Source: Brevundimonas bullata (GTDB lineage Bacteria > Pseudomonadota > Alphaproteobacteria > Caulobacterales > Caulobacteraceae). From it: a DNA stretch of 64,000 nt. Where the stretch lies: contig NZ_JACHLM010000001.1 in assembly GCF_014207965.1 (NCBI RefSeq), forward strand, positions 186,001 through 250,000. The letters run 5' to 3'. Positions 46,557 through 56,086 of this stretch are shown in pieces. The notes beneath the pieces were generated by a model, which was not told where the DNA came from, searched no databases, and was given only the letters and a program-made list of their open reading frames with translations. Within the stretch, counting starts at the first letter, position 1. Every line of letters starts with the position of its first letter. The translations under genes and the position numbers were made by a program.

Positions 46557-47089
46557 GACCAGGTCTCCGGCGGCAGAAGGTCATTGATGCTGAAATCGGC
46601 CCGGTCGCACCAGCCGCCCAGCACCCAGGCCCGCTCGGCCTCGGTAAGACCGCGCGTCAACACGGTATTGGTCGGCGTCTCCTCGATGGCCAGTTCGGCC
46701 AGCCGGAAGGGCAGGCCCTCGGCCTTGAGGATGGCCTCCAACTTGCGCCACAGCGCGATGACCAGGGCCTCGGTCGTCGGATCGCCGTCGATGGTCAGGA
46801 CCTGGTTCAGCCGCTGCGGCTCATGCGTCTGGAACCAGTCCAGCAGAGGGTCGGCGCGGTTCAGCTGGAAGGCATGGTCCAGGCTGCGGTCGACAAAGCC
46901 GTGCCAGCGCCGCTTCAGGTTTTCGAACGAGGCGGCGTGGTTGGACTGGCCAAAGGCGATCTCGGCCGTCGGCTCCAGCGTCACCTTGACGAACTCATTG
47001 TGGCCGTGCGGCACGGCGCACTTGGACCCCGCATCGGCGATCAGCCGGTGCGCCATCGAGAAGCGGCGGGTGAACTGGACGGCAGGCAT
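46553..47089 (-). CDS. 6-carboxytetrahydropterin / 6-pyruvoyltetrahydropterin synthase family
   Basis: A 178-residue PTPS-fold protein. The zinc ligands are in 'RRFSMAHRL' and '[13 protein letters not shown]' (His of HGH). The catalytic Cys precedes the HGH motif, as in QueD. '[24 protein letters not shown]' is the typical middle region, followed by 'EETPTNTVL'. The length is longer than QueD. Its company (FolB and an SDR) suggests a pterin or queuosine precursor role. ATG 47089 was preferred over TTG 47098. Confidence 0.85.
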   Translation of the reverse strand: MPAVQFTRRFSMAHRLIADAGSKCAVPHGHNEFVKVTLEPTAEIAFGQSNHAASFENLKRRWHGFVDRSLDHAFQLNRADPLLDWFQTHEPQRLNQVLTIDGDPTTEALVIALWRKLEAILKAEGLPFRLAELAIEETPTNTVLTRGLTEAERAWVLGGWCDRADFSINDLLPPETWS

Positions 47090-47183
47090 CAGGGGCAAGG
47101 GTTCCGAAAACGCAGTCGCCCCATATAGGCGCCGCGAAGGGTTCGCGCATCAACACCCTGACGACGGCGAAGTAAAGGCGGGG

Positions 47184-47963
47184 TCAGGGAACAGGGATAC
47201 CGTCAAAGGCCACGTCCCGCCCCCGCCCGATCAAGGTCTCGCCCCCGTCGATGGTCAGGTTCTGGCCGGTCAGACTGGGCGTCTCGAGGATGAAGCGCAC
47301 GGTGCGGGCCACGTCGTCCAGCGAGGAGCCGCGTCCCAGGGGCGTATCGCGCCACGCGGCTTCATACTCGGCCTCGGTCTGCTCGCCGCTGCGCAGGATC
47401 AGGCCGGGCGAGACGCCGCACAGCCGGATGCGGGGCGCCAGCCCCATGGCCAGGGTCCGCGTCAGTCCCGCCAGCCCGACCTTGCCGGCCGTATAGGCGA
47501 AGAAGTCGGGGTTCGGACTATCTACCTTGTGATCCAGAATATTGACCACCACCCCCTGCCCGTCCGCCGCCTCGATCGCCCGGGCGAAGTCGCGGATCAG
47601 GAAGACCGGCGCGGTCAGGTTTGAAGCCAGATGCTCGGCCCACGACGCCTCCGTCAGGGTCTGCAAGGTATCATAGCGGAACAGGGAGGCGTTGTTGATC
47701 AGGGCGTCGATGCGCCCGAAATGACCGACGACGCGGTCGATCAGGACGTCACGCTCGCTCGGCTCATTGAGGTCCGCCGCAAAGGCCGCGGCCTGCACGC
47801 CCTTGGCGCTCAGCTCGGCGACCAGGGCCGCCGCCTCGTCCGCCCCGCCGCGATGATGGACGGCCACGTCCCAGCCCGCCTCGGCCAAAGCCCGCGCGAT
47901 CCCGGCGCCGACGCGCCGCGCGGCCCCGGTGATCAGCACCACCTTGTTCAAGGGGTCGCCCAT
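47184..47963 (-). CDS. SDR oxidoreductase, FolM/PTR1-like
   Basis: A 259-residue short-chain dehydrogenase. It has the Rossmann motif 'TGAARRVGAGIARALAE' (TGxxxRxGxGI, with an Arg favouring NADPH), 'NNAS', and the catalytic 'YTAGK' with Tyr and Lys. The start 'KVVLITGAARRVG' and 'GVSPGLILRSGEQ' are typical of FolM/pteridine reductases, which make tetrahydromonapterin from dihydromonapterin. It lies between two pterin genes, without a gap to FolB2. Confidence 0.87.
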   Translation of the reverse strand: MGDPLNKVVLITGAARRVGAGIARALAEAGWDVAVHHRGGADEAAALVAELSAKGVQAAAFAADLNEPSERDVLIDRVVGHFGRIDALINNASLFRYDTLQTLTEASWAEHLASNLTAPVFLIRDFARAIEAADGQGVVVNILDHKVDSPNPDFFAYTAGKVGLAGLTRTLAMGLAPRIRLCGVSPGLILRSGEQTEAEYEAAWRDTPLGRGSSLDDVARTVRFILETPSLTGQNLTIDGGETLIGRGRDVAFDGIPVP

Positions 47964-48377
47964 TCAGCCCGGCCTGCGGCGGAAGATTTCCACGCCCGCG
48001 CCCGCAGCCTCAGGGAAGATGTCCGGCTTGGTGATCCGCACCCGGCAGGCCTCGACCGGCGGCAGGGCGAAGCAGACGCCGATCAGCTCCTCGACCAGGG
48101 TTTCCAGCAACTCGACATGTTCACGCCCGCGCCAGCCGTTGATGTGATCGCGCACCCGGTCGTAATCAATGAAGTCGCCCTCCGGCCCAGATTCGGCCAA
48201 AGGCCAGGCGGCGAACATCTCGACATTGACGATCAGCCGCGTGGGGCGCTCGGGGTGCCGCTCCCACGGGTGCAGGCCGATGCGCACATCGACCGCCACG
48301 TCCGACAACAGGACACGGACATGGTCCCCGGCGTGACGCCAGTCGAACCCGCCCGTGCCGGCAGCGGATTCAGTCAA
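47964..48377 (-). CDS. FolB-like dihydroneopterin aldolase/epimerase (paralogue 2)
   Basis: A 137-residue protein of the FolB/FolX family: 'DVRIGLHPWERHPERPTRL' with the substrate Glu, 'DYDRVRDHINGWRGREHVELLETLVEELIGVCF', and 'VRITKPDIFPEA' with the Lys. The opening region is longer than in paralogue 1. The start is TTG at 48377, inside the stop region of a 26-codon reading frame just upstream. No space separates it from the FolM-like gene. Confidence 0.87.
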   Translation of the reverse strand: MTESAAGTGGFDWRHAGDHVRVLLSDVAVDVRIGLHPWERHPERPTRLIVNVEMFAAWPLAESGPEGDFIDYDRVRDHINGWRGREHVELLETLVEELIGVCFALPPVEACRVRITKPDIFPEAAGAGVEIFRRRPG

Positions 48378-48450
48378 CCCGGCCGAACTCGAAGAAGTTC
48401 ACGGCGGCGATGACGGCGATGAAGGTGAAGATGATGGCGATGGCCAGCAT
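48370..48450 (-). CDS. 26-residue transmembrane microprotein
   Basis: The frame encodes MLAIAIIFTFIAVIAAVNFF plus EFGRVD, a single hydrophobic helix with a charged end. An AGGAG ribosome site lies 8 bases before the ATG. Its stop overlaps the TTG start of the FolB gene, suggesting translational coupling. Function unknown. Confidence 0.65.
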   Translation of the reverse strand: MLAIAIIFTFIAVIAAVNFFEFGRVD

Positions 48451-48510
48451 GGGAAGGCTCCTGTTCAAAGCTTCGCATAGAGGGGCGCGACGCTGGGTTC
48501 AAGCCGGAGA

Positions 48511-48690
48511 TCAGAGCTTCATCCACCGTCCCAGTCGCTCAAGTCCGCGAACTGCAAGCTCCATGAGCCCGAGCAGACCTATGGCCAGAACCGCTTTGAT
48601 CACCAACCCGATGGTGAAGCCGTCTTCCCGAAACGCAGCCACGCCGGCAAACCCGAACACGGCGGCCAGAATTCCGATGGCGAGCCTCAT
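48511..48690 (-). CDS. Small membrane protein, unknown
   Basis: A 59-residue protein with two hydrophobic segments ('LAIGILAAVFGFAGVAAF' and 'LVIKAVLAIGLLGLMEL') and a charged C-terminus. Starts at 48690 or 48765 are both possible, and neither has a strong ribosome site. It resembles no family I know. Confidence 0.45.
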   Translation of the reverse strand: MRLAIGILAAVFGFAGVAAFREDGFTIGLVIKAVLAIGLLGLMELAVRGLERLGRWMKL

Positions 48691-48824
48691 CCTTATCAGG
48701 TGCACACGGCCATGGACCGGCGCATCGCTGGATGATGACCCGCTAGTTTCCTGCTGACGCTCCATGACTGAACAAGATCATGGGCAGGCTCGGCGCACAA
48801 TCCAAAGCATGACACTCTCACCCC

Positions 48825-49298
48825 ATGACCACCTGGCGCACCCGAATCGAGCCCTTCACCCGGCCTGTCTTCTTCGCCGTCTCGCGGATGCGGCGGGGCA
48901 TGACCCTGGGCGTGCGCGGGCTGGCGGTCGACGGCGAGGGTCGGGTGCTGCTGGTCAAGCACACCTATCTACGCGGCTGGTGGCTGCCGGGCGGCGGCGT
49001 GGACAAGGGCGAGACGACCCAGGCCGCCGTGGTCCGCGAACTGCGCGAGGAGGCGGGGCTGATCGCCAGGACCGAGCCGCGCCTGATCTCGGTCCATTCC
49101 AACGAGCGCTTCTTTCCCGGCGATCACGTCCTGGTCTTCTCCATCGACGCCTTCGACCTGACCGAGCGCACCAGCCACGGCGAGATCGCCGAGATCGGCT
49201 GGTTCGCCCTCGACGCCCTGCCCGAAGATACGACCCGCGCCACCCGCGACCGCCTGGCCGAGATCTTCGGCGGCGCGCCCGCCGATCCGAACTGGTAG
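48825..49298 (+). CDS. Nudix hydrolase
   Basis: A 157-residue Nudix protein. The catalytic box '[23 protein letters not shown]' matches GX5EX7REUXEEXGU exactly, with metal-binding Glu residues. The N-terminal segment '[21 protein letters not shown]' is the usual first strand pair. It hydrolyses a nucleoside diphosphate linked to another moiety. The substrate is not predictable. Confidence 0.93.
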   Translation: MTTWRTRIEPFTRPVFFAVSRMRRGMTLGVRGLAVDGEGRVLLVKHTYLRGWWLPGGGVDKGETTQAAVVRELREEAGLIARTEPRLISVHSNERFFPGDHVLVFSIDAFDLTERTSHGEIAEIGWFALDALPEDTTRATRDRLAEIFGGAPADPNW

Positions 49299-49307
49299 AG
49301 ACCCCGC

Positions 49308-49754
49308 ATGCAGGTTCCCATTCTTGTCTTTCTGACCCTGCTGATGGCGGGCGCCGCCACGGCCTTGCAGGGTCCGACCAACGCCCGGCTGGTCACGGCG
49401 GTCGGGTCTCCGGTGAACGCCGCCTTCATCTCCTTCGCGGTGGGCACCGTGGCGCTGGGCTGTCTGGCCCTGGCCTTGCAGACGCGACCTGACGTCGGCG
49501 CGATGAAGGCCCTGCCCTGGTGGGCGTGGATGGGCGGCTTCTACGGCTGCGCCTTCGTCATTTCCGCCGCCTGGGGCGTGCCGCGCCTCGGGGTCGCGAC
49601 CACCATCACCCTGATGATCGCCGGCCAGTTGCTGCTCAGCCTGGTGCTGGACCACTTCGGCGCTCTGGGCGTCGAGAAACAGCCGCTGAGCCTGGGCCGC
49701 ATCGCCGGGGTCGCCCTGGTGATCGGCGGCGTGGTTCTGGTTCGTCGGTCCTGA
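49308..49754 (+). CDS. DUF606/YdcZ-type DMT family transporter
   Basis: A 148-residue membrane protein with five hydrophobic helices. The opening '[18 protein letters not shown]' and '[18 protein letters not shown]', with '[29 protein letters not shown]', are typical of the DUF606 half-size drug/metabolite transporter group. Its substrate is unknown. It starts 9 bases after the Nudix gene and is followed by uvrC. Confidence 0.85.
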   Translation: MQVPILVFLTLLMAGAATALQGPTNARLVTAVGSPVNAAFISFAVGTVALGCLALALQTRPDVGAMKALPWWAWMGGFYGCAFVISAAWGVPRLGVATTITLMIAGQLLLSLVLDHFGALGVEKQPLSLGRIAGVALVIGGVVLVRRS

Positions 49755-49770
49755 GCCTATATCCCCGCCG

Positions 49771-51663
49771 ATGACCGACGAGACCCCCGACATTCCGGAC
49801 GCCGCCGCCGGCGCCCCGCTGCCGTTACAAGCCGCAGAGCTGATCGCCGACGAGGCGCGCCGTGCGCCCGACAAGCCCGGCGTCTATCGCATGTACGGCG
49901 AGGACGGGACCTGCCTCTATGTCGGCAAGGCCAAGTCCCTGAAGAAGCGCATCATCCAGTATGCGCAAGGGCGGTTCCACACCCAGCGCATCGGCCTGAT
50001 GGTGTCGCTGACCCGGTCGATGGAGCTGGTGGTCACGGCCTCGGAGACCGAGGCCCTGCTGCTCGAGTCGAACTTCATCAAGAAGCTGAAGCCGCGCTTC
50101 AACGTTCTGATGCGCGACGACAAGTCCTTCGCCGAGTTGATGATCCGGCGCGACCACCGCGCGCCCCAGGTGCGCAAGCATCGCGGCGCCCACACCATTC
50201 CCGGCGACTACTTCGGCCCCTTCGCCTCGACCTGGGCGGTCAACCACACCTTGAACACCTTGCAGAAGGCCTTCCTGCTGCGCTCGTGCTCGGACAGCGT
50301 TTACGAGACCCGCACGCGGCCCTGCATGCTGCATCAGATCAAGCGCTGCTCGGCTCCCTGCACCGGCCTGATCTCGCTTGAGGACTATTCAGAACTGGTG
50401 AACGAGGCGGAGGCCTTCCTGCGCGGCAAGTCGCGGGCGGTGATCGGCCGCCTGTCGCAGGAAATGCAGACGGCGTCCGACGACATGGATTTCGAGACCG
50501 CCGCCCGCGTGCGCGACCGCATCCGCGCCCTGTCGGCAATTTCCATGCAGAACAGCGTCAACGCCGACGGCGTGGCCGAGGCCGACGTCTTCGCCCTGCA
50601 CGCCGAGGGCGGTCAGGCCTGCGTCCAGGTCTTCTTCTATCGCGCGGGCCAGAACTGGGGCGGTCGGGCCTATTTCCCCCGCGTGGACAAGACCGACAGC
50701 GACCCCGAAATCCTCGCCGCCTTCCTCGGCCAGTTCTACGAGGACAAGCCGATCCCGCGCCTGATCCTGTCCAACGTCCGCCCGCACGAGCTGGAGCTGC
50801 TGGAAGCCGCCTTCTCGATGAAGGCCGAACACAAGGTGGAGATCGCCAAGCCCTTGCGCGGCGGCAAGCTCAGCCTGGTCGATCACGCCCTGACCAACGC
50901 CCGCGAGGCCCTGGGCCGCAAGATGGCCGAGAACTCCGCCACGTCGAAGATTCTGGACGAGGTCTGCGAGGCCTTCGGTCTGGACGCCCGCCCCGAGCGG
51001 ATCGAGGTCTATGACAACGCCCATATCCAGGGGACCAATGCGGTCGGCGGCATGATCGTCGCCGGGCCCGAGGGCTTCCGCAAGAACCAGTACCGCAAGT
51101 TCAACATCCGCGGCGACGATCTGACCCCCGGCGACGACTACGGCATGATGCGCGAGGTCATGCGCCGGCGCTTCGGCAAGATGGTCAAGGACGAGGAGGC
51201 CGGCGAGGCCGTCGAGCGCCCGGACCTGCTGCTGATCGACGGCGGGGCCGGGCAACTGGCCGAGGTGCTGGCGGTGCTGGCTGACCTGGGCGTGGACGAC
51301 ATCACCGCCGTCGGCGTGGCCAAGGGGCCGGATCGGGACGCGGGCAAGGAGCATTTCTTCATGCCCGGCAAGCCGCCCTTCATGCTGCCGCTGAAGAGCC
51401 CGGCCCTCTATTACATTCAGCGGCTGCGCGACGAGGCCCACCGCTTCGCCAACGGCGCCCACGCCCAGCGCCGCTCCATGGACATCAAGAAGAACCCGCT
51501 GGACGAGATTGAGGGCGTCGGCCCCGCCCGCAAAAAGGCCATGCTGCACGCCTTCGGCTCGGCCAAGGGCGTGTCGCGCGCCGGGGTGGCGGACCTGATC
51601 AAGGTCCCCGGCGTCAACCAGGCGCTGGCGGAACGTATTCATGCCTTCTTCCGCAAGAGCTGA
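49771..51663 (+). CDS. uvrC: Excinuclease ABC subunit C
   Basis: A 630-residue nuclease that makes both cuts around UvrB-marked DNA damage. The GIY-YIG domain is at residues about 28-105 ('[25 protein letters not shown]'). A UVR motif ('[19 protein letters not shown]') binds UvrB. The C-terminal RNase H-like nuclease shows '[20 protein letters not shown]', '[14 protein letters not shown]', and '[31 protein letters not shown]'. A helix-hairpin-helix closes it ('[20 protein letters not shown]'). Confidence 0.97.
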   Translation: MTDETPDIPDAAAGAPLPLQAAELIADEARRAPDKPGVYRMYGEDGTCLYVGKAKSLKKRIIQYAQGRFHTQRIGLMVSLTRSMELVVTASETEALLLESNFIKKLKPRFNVLMRDDKSFAELMIRRDHRAPQVRKHRGAHTIPGDYFGPFASTWAVNHTLNTLQKAFLLRSCSDSVYETRTRPCMLHQIKRCSAPCTGLISLEDYSELVNEAEAFLRGKSRAVIGRLSQEMQTASDDMDFETAARVRDRIRALSAISMQNSVNADGVAEADVFALHAEGGQACVQVFFYRAGQNWGGRAYFPRVDKTDSDPEILAAFLGQFYEDKPIPRLILSNVRPHELELLEAAFSMKAEHKVEIAKPLRGGKLSLVDHALTNAREALGRKMAENSATSKILDEVCEAFGLDARPERIEVYDNAHIQGTNAVGGMIVAGPEGFRKNQYRKFNIRGDDLTPGDDYGMMREVMRRRFGKMVKDEEAGEAVERPDLLLIDGGAGQLAEVLAVLADLGVDDITAVGVAKGPDRDAGKEHFFMPGKPPFMLPLKSPALYYIQRLRDEAHRFANGAHAQRRSMDIKKNPLDEIEGVGPARKKAMLHAFGSAKGVSRAGVADLIKVPGVNQALAERIHAFFRKS

Positions 51664-51683
51664 AGCCGGTTTAGGAAGCGCCC

Positions 51684-52304
51684 ATGACCGATGAACGCGA
51701 CGAACTGACCGAAGGCTATCACCGCTTCCGCCAGAACCGCTGGCCGACGGAACATGCCGAGTATGAAGCCCTGGTCCATGGCCAGAAGCCGCACACCCTG
51801 GTCGTGGCCTGTTCCGACAGCCGCGCCGATCCGGCCCTGATCTTCGACACAGCGCCGGGCGAGTTGTTCGTGGTGCGCAACGTCGCCAACCTGGTTCCGC
51901 CCTATGAGCCCGACGGCAAGCTGCACGGCGTCTCGGCGGCGCTGGAGTTCGGCGTCAACGTGCTGCAGGTCAAGCGCATCGTCGTCATGGGTCACGCCTA
52001 CTGCGGCGGCGTGAACGCCATGCTGAACGGCTCGCCGTCAAACTGCCAGGACTTCGTCGCCCCCTGGGTCGCGCAGGGCGCGCCGACGGTGCGCCGCGTG
52101 GTCGAGGAGTTTCCTGCCGATCAGGTCGAGCGGGCCGCCGAGGAAGCCGTGGTGCGCCTGTCGATCGACAACCTGCGCACCTTCCCCTGGATCGCCGCGC
52201 GCGAGGCGGCGGGCGATCTGGTGCTCAGCGGCCTGCACTTCGGCATCGCCGACGGCATCCTGTCCAAGCTGACCGGCGCCAAGCGGTTCGAACGACTGGG
52301 CTAA
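51684..52304 (+). CDS. Beta-class carbonic anhydrase
   Basis: A 206-residue beta-carbonic anhydrase interconverting CO2 and bicarbonate. Zinc ligands are in 'VVACSDSRADPALIF' (Cys and the Asp-Arg dyad) and in 'VMGHAYCGGVNAM' (His and Cys). 'GELFVVRNVANLVPPYEPDGKLHGVSAALEFG' is the usual middle block. Length and order are complete. It follows uvrC by 20 bases. Confidence 0.95.
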   Translation: MTDERDELTEGYHRFRQNRWPTEHAEYEALVHGQKPHTLVVACSDSRADPALIFDTAPGELFVVRNVANLVPPYEPDGKLHGVSAALEFGVNVLQVKRIVVMGHAYCGGVNAMLNGSPSNCQDFVAPWVAQGAPTVRRVVEEFPADQVERAAEEAVVRLSIDNLRTFPWIAAREAAGDLVLSGLHFGIADGILSKLTGAKRFERLG

Positions 52305-52365
52305 GCGGGACAAGTCGCCGCCCTCGCCTCTTGTGGCGAACCGTGCCACACCCTCAGGCGTTGCA

Positions 52366-53010
52366 ATGGACGTGATGATGACTTCTGCCCACAAAGCCAA
52401 CCCGATCCCGAACATCCTGACCGGCATTCGTCTGGCGGCGGGCGTGGTCATGTTCCTGCTGCTGGCCGGCGCCACCAGCGGCTTCCCCTTCGTCTCGGCC
52501 ATGCTGAGCCCTGACGATCAGTTCGCCATGTACCGGACGGGCTTCTGGATCTTCGTCATCGCCGCCTCGACGGACTGGATCGACGGCTATCTGGCAAGGC
52601 GCTGGAACGCCGAGACGCGCTGGGGCGCCATCCTGGACCCCATCGCCGACAAGATCCTGGTCACGGGCGCCATCCTGGGCGTTCTGACAAGCGGGTCGGT
52701 GCAGCAGATCATCATCCCCTGCGGCCTGATCCTGTTCCGCGAGTTCGCGGTCTCGGCCCTGCGCGAGACCATGGCCGGGCGCATCACCCTGCCTGTCACC
52801 CTGGCCGCCAAGTGGAAGACCACCCTGCAGATGGTGGCCCTGGGCTGCCAGCTGTTCGCCCGCAACTGGGACGGCTGGGGCCTGCCTTTCGACTACCTGC
52901 CCCACTTCCAGCTGTTCGCCGACACCCTGATCTGGCTGGCGGCCCTCATCACCCTGTGGACCGGCTGGCAGTATTTCAACGCCGCCCAGAAGCAGATGCG
53001 GGATCTCTGA
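52366..53010 (+). CDS. pgsA: CDP-diacylglycerol-glycerol-3-phosphate 3-phosphatidyltransferase
   Basis: A 214-residue membrane enzyme that makes phosphatidylglycerophosphate, the first step to phosphatidylglycerol and cardiolipin. The CDP-alcohol phosphotransferase signature D-x2-D-G-x2-A-R-x8-G-x3-D-x3-D is complete ('STDWIDGYLARRWNAETR…GAILDPIADK'). About five helices. The start could also be ATG 52378. It precedes a palindromic repeat. Confidence 0.96.
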   Translation: MDVMMTSAHKANPIPNILTGIRLAAGVVMFLLLAGATSGFPFVSAMLSPDDQFAMYRTGFWIFVIAASTDWIDGYLARRWNAETRWGAILDPIADKILVTGAILGVLTSGSVQQIIIPCGLILFREFAVSALRETMAGRITLPVTLAAKWKTTLQMVALGCQLFARNWDGWGLPFDYLPHFQLFADTLIWLAALITLWTGWQYFNAAQKQMRDL

Positions 53011-53016
53011 GTTTCT

Positions 53017-53186
53017 CCTTCTTCCCTTGAGGGAGAAGGTGGCCCGATAGGGCCGGATGAGGGGTGTCGGCGCCGCGGTCTGAGATGTCAGGCTGGCCGC
53101 CGGCACCCCTTTTTCATGAGGTCGCGCTGACACCCCTCATCCGAGCGCCTTTCGGCGCCCACCTTCTCCCACAAGGGGAGAAGGAC
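53017..53186. repeat. Palindromic repeat, 'CCTTCTCCC' type
   Basis: The left half reads CCTTCTTCCCTTGAGGGAGA then AGGTGGCCCGATAGGGCCGG and 'ATGAGG'. The right half ends in CCACCTTCTCCCACAAGGGG with 'CCCTCATCC' before. The halves are inverted copies of each other. It belongs to the family at 15569-15709. Confidence 0.8.
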
Positions 53187-53187
53187 G

Positions 53188-53715
53188 TCAGAGCGCCTTG
53201 TCCATGACCACGAACTCCAGCTCCCGCGTCTGCGGCAGGCCGAAGCGTTCGTCGTCCAGCGGGAAGGGGCGGGTTTCGCCGGTCAGGCGATAGCCGCGGC
53301 GTTCGTACCAGGCGATCAGCTCGACGCGCTGGCGGATGACGGTCATCTCCATGCGGGTCGCGGCGAAGCGGCTGCGGGCTTCGGCCTCGGCGGCCTCGAT
53401 CAGCAGCCGGCCCAGACCGCCGGCCTGATGGGTCGGGTCGACGGTCAGCAGGCCGAGATAGGCCAGACCTTCGCCCTGATCCGCCACCTGGACGCAGCCG
53501 GTCAGAGCCCCATCGACCTCGGCCAGCAGGATGACCCGGCGGGCGTCGGCGAGGATGTCGAGCAGTTCGGCCTCGTCGGTGCGCTGGCCGCCCAGCAGAT
53601 CGGCCTCATGGGTCCAGCCGGCCCGGGCAGCGTCGCCGCGATAGGCGCTTTCGACCAGGCGGTGCAGCCCCGCCACGTCCGAAGACGCGGCGGGACGGAA
53701 GGTCGTCGCGGTCAT
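53188..53715 (-). CDS. GNAT family N-acetyltransferase
   Basis: A 175-residue acetyltransferase with a complete GNAT fold. 'LGLLTVDPTHQAGGLGRLLIEAAEAEA' holds the acetyl-CoA binding Q-x-x-G-x-G-x-L (here with Ala), followed by 'RQRVELIAWYERRGYRLTGETRPF', the usual last helix and strand. It lies downstream of the first S46 peptidase gene, overlapping it by 4 bases (ATGA). The substrate is unknown. Confidence 0.9.
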   Translation of the reverse strand: MTATTFRPAASSDVAGLHRLVESAYRGDAARAGWTHEADLLGGQRTDEAELLDILADARRVILLAEVDGALTGCVQVADQGEGLAYLGLLTVDPTHQAGGLGRLLIEAAEAEARSRFAATRMEMTVIRQRVELIAWYERRGYRLTGETRPFPLDDERFGLPQTRELEFVVMDKAL

Positions 53716-55778
53716 TTGACCCCGAGTTCCTCGATCAGGTGATCCATGCCGTAGACGTCGCGCAGGGCCGTGGTCACGGCCTGGGTGGTGACGATGACGC
53801 TGCGGTTGACGTTGCGGTCATAGCCGTAAGCGTTGCGCTGGGTCAGGACGGTGGAGTCGAAGTTGGCGCCGATGATCTCGCCCTTGGCGTTGACGGCGGG
53901 CGAGCCCGACGAGCCGCCGATGGTGTCGGACGAGACGGCCATGTTCATCACCGCATTGGGGTCGATGCGGTCCTTGGCGGCCAGCAGCTTGGGCGCGACG
54001 TTGAAGGGCTCAGCGCCCGTCGCGCGGTCCCACAGGCCGGCGAAGGTGGTGAAGGCGCCGATGCGCTGGCCCGGAACGTCCGTGCCTTCGACGCGGCCAT
54101 AGGTCAGGCGGAGCGTGCCGGTGGCGTCGGGATAGACGGCGTCGCCATAGGCGGCGAAGCGGGCGGCGGCCAGTTGTTCCGAAGCGCGGTCGGTCGGCGC
54201 CTTGACCTTGTTGTCCCAGTCGGCGCGCACGGCGCGGGCGTCGGCGTCGATGGCCAGGACGTACTGGATCAGCGGATCGGTCGAGGCCTGGACGGCCGGC
54301 AGACCGCCTTCCCACAGGGCGCGGCGCACGGCCGGGTCAGCCAGCTTGGTGCCGGTGATCAGGCGGGCCGACAGGGCCTCGGGGCTTTCCTTGCCCAGCA
54401 GGGTGCGGACATAGGGGCTGTCGACGGTCAGCCATTCGCGGGTCTTGGACAGCCACCACTCCAGACGAATCTGCTCCAGTTCCGGGTAGGTCGGGCGCTC
54501 GGCGAACAGGCCCGACTGGACGCCCGGCAGACGGCTGTCGGCGAACTCGCCCAGACGCTGATCGGACGGCTTGGCGCGCTCCTGGGCGCCGCGCACGATG
54601 GCCCGCGCCCACTGGAACAGGGGCGAGCCGCCCGCGACCGAGGTCGTGCCCATGCCGGTGCCGCCTTCCAGCAGGGTCATGGGGGCGTAGAGCTCGCGGG
54701 CCAGAGGTTGAACCCCGTCCAGCGTCGCCCACGGATCAGTCGCTCCGCCCGCCGCACGGGCGCGGAAGTCCGCCTCGGCCTCAGCCTTGGCGGCCATGAA
54801 GGCCGGGTCGATCAGGGCCGCCATGCGGCCGCGACCGCGCTTGTAGGTGTTCTCGACGCCGACGATGGGGTCCATGGCGATGAAGGCCTGTTCCTCGCCC
54901 TCTTCCGAGTAGCGGATCAGGCGGCCGCGCAGTTCTGAGGCGATCAGCTGGTCCATCGGCAGGACCACGTCGCGGATGGTCATCAGCTGCGACTGGGTCA
55001 GCAGGCGCTGGGTCGAGCCGGGGTTGCCGGTGACGAAGACCGGCTCGCCCTCGGTCGGCTTGTTCGGGTTCCAGGTGAAGTGGGTCGGCGTCAGGGCGGG
55101 CTTGCCGTCCTCATAGAGGCGGATGAAGGCCGCATCGATGGCGAAGCGCGGGAAGGAGAAGTTGTCGAGGTCGCCGCCGAAGGTCGCGGCGCGGTCTTCC
55201 GGCGCCCAGGCCAGACGCACGTCGGAGTATTTGCGGAACTTGTAGAGCTTGAACTGGCCGCCGCGATACAGGCTGACGACCTGGCAGCGGATCTTGGGAT
55301 CATCGCCGCAGTTCTCGGTTTCGATGCGGCCGGCCTCGGCCTCGCGCGCCTGGGTGAAGGCCTGGCCGTCCAGACCCTCGCCCGCCTTCTGCACGCGCTC
55401 GGTCACGTCGGAGATGTCGGTCAGAATCTCGGCCGAACCGCCGGGGCATTTCAGCTCCTCCTCGCGGCTCTTGGGCGTGAAGCCGGTCTCGGCGTACTGC
55501 AGTTGCGGCGTGGACAGGTTGGCGACGCAGGTGGCGACGCAGTGATTGTTGGTCATCACCAGGCCTTCGCCCGAGATGACGCCCGCCGAGCAGCCGCCGA
55601 ACTTGACCGACGACAGGCGGACCTTGTCCAGCCAGGCCTGGTCGATGTTCGTGCCCAGGGTCTGGTTGGCGCGGGCGATGGGGAAGTTGTCGTAGGTCCA
55701 CATGCCCTCCTCTGCCTTGGCGGAGTTGGCGGCGGCGAAGGCCAGAACGGCGGCCGAGGCGAAGAACATGTGACGCAT
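53712..55778 (-). CDS. S46-family dipeptidyl peptidase (paralogue 1)
   Basis: A 688-residue exported serine peptidase of the DPP7/DPP11 family. A signal peptide is at residues 1-22. The catalytic His is in 'VMTNNHCVATCV', the Asp in 'GDLDNFSFPRFAIDAAFIRLY', and the Ser in 'TIGGSSGSPAVN'. The residue that sets substrate preference in known family members follows 'NFD' and is Ser here, not the Gly or Arg seen in DPP7 or DPP11, so its specificity may differ. It precedes a GNAT gene that overlaps it by 4 bases. Confidence 0.95.
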   Translation of the reverse strand: MRHMFFASAAVLAFAAANSAKAEEGMWTYDNFPIARANQTLGTNIDQAWLDKVRLSSVKFGGCSAGVISGEGLVMTNNHCVATCVANLSTPQLQYAETGFTPKSREEELKCPGGSAEILTDISDVTERVQKAGEGLDGQAFTQAREAEAGRIETENCGDDPKIRCQVVSLYRGGQFKLYKFRKYSDVRLAWAPEDRAATFGGDLDNFSFPRFAIDAAFIRLYEDGKPALTPTHFTWNPNKPTEGEPVFVTGNPGSTQRLLTQSQLMTIRDVVLPMDQLIASELRGRLIRYSEEGEEQAFIAMDPIVGVENTYKRGRGRMAALIDPAFMAAKAEAEADFRARAAGGATDPWATLDGVQPLARELYAPMTLLEGGTGMGTTSVAGGSPLFQWARAIVRGAQERAKPSDQRLGEFADSRLPGVQSGLFAERPTYPELEQIRLEWWLSKTREWLTVDSPYVRTLLGKESPEALSARLITGTKLADPAVRRALWEGGLPAVQASTDPLIQYVLAIDADARAVRADWDNKVKAPTDRASEQLAAARFAAYGDAVYPDATGTLRLTYGRVEGTDVPGQRIGAFTTFAGLWDRATGAEPFNVAPKLLAAKDRIDPNAVMNMAVSSDTIGGSSGSPAVNAKGEIIGANFDSTVLTQRNAYGYDRNVNRSVIVTTQAVTTALRDVYGMDHLIEELGVK

Positions 55779-55902
55779 GGAGAACTCCTGGTTCAGACTC
55801 TGGCGAGGAAAAAACAGAGTCCAATTCGTCTGAATAGTCTGAAATCGGCGGCGCGGATCAAGAGAAGCTAGCAGGGCGCTGCGTCAGACGGGGGCGTACT
55901 TT

Positions 55903-56050
55903 CTCCCTCCCCTTCATGGGGAGGGTGGTTGAGCCCGGCAGGGCGAAACCGGATGGGGGCGGCAGGGCAAGTCAGGCGCAGCATTCTCATCGCCACGCCC
56001 TCCCCACCCGGTCGCTGCGCGACCACCCTCCCCATGAAGGGGAGGGAGAG
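55903..56050. repeat. Palindromic repeat, 'CTCCCTCCCC' type
   Basis: The left end reads CTCCCTCCCCTTCATGGGGA and continues AGGGTGGT; the right end reads ACCACCCTCCCCATGAAGGG and 'GAGGGAG'. The two ends are long inverted copies. The middle region differs. It lies in the 308-bp gap between the two S46 genes, which also holds the promoter of the first paralogue. Confidence 0.8.
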
Positions 56051-56086
56051 GCGCGGCGTCTGGATTGGACGCCGCGCTCAAAGCCC

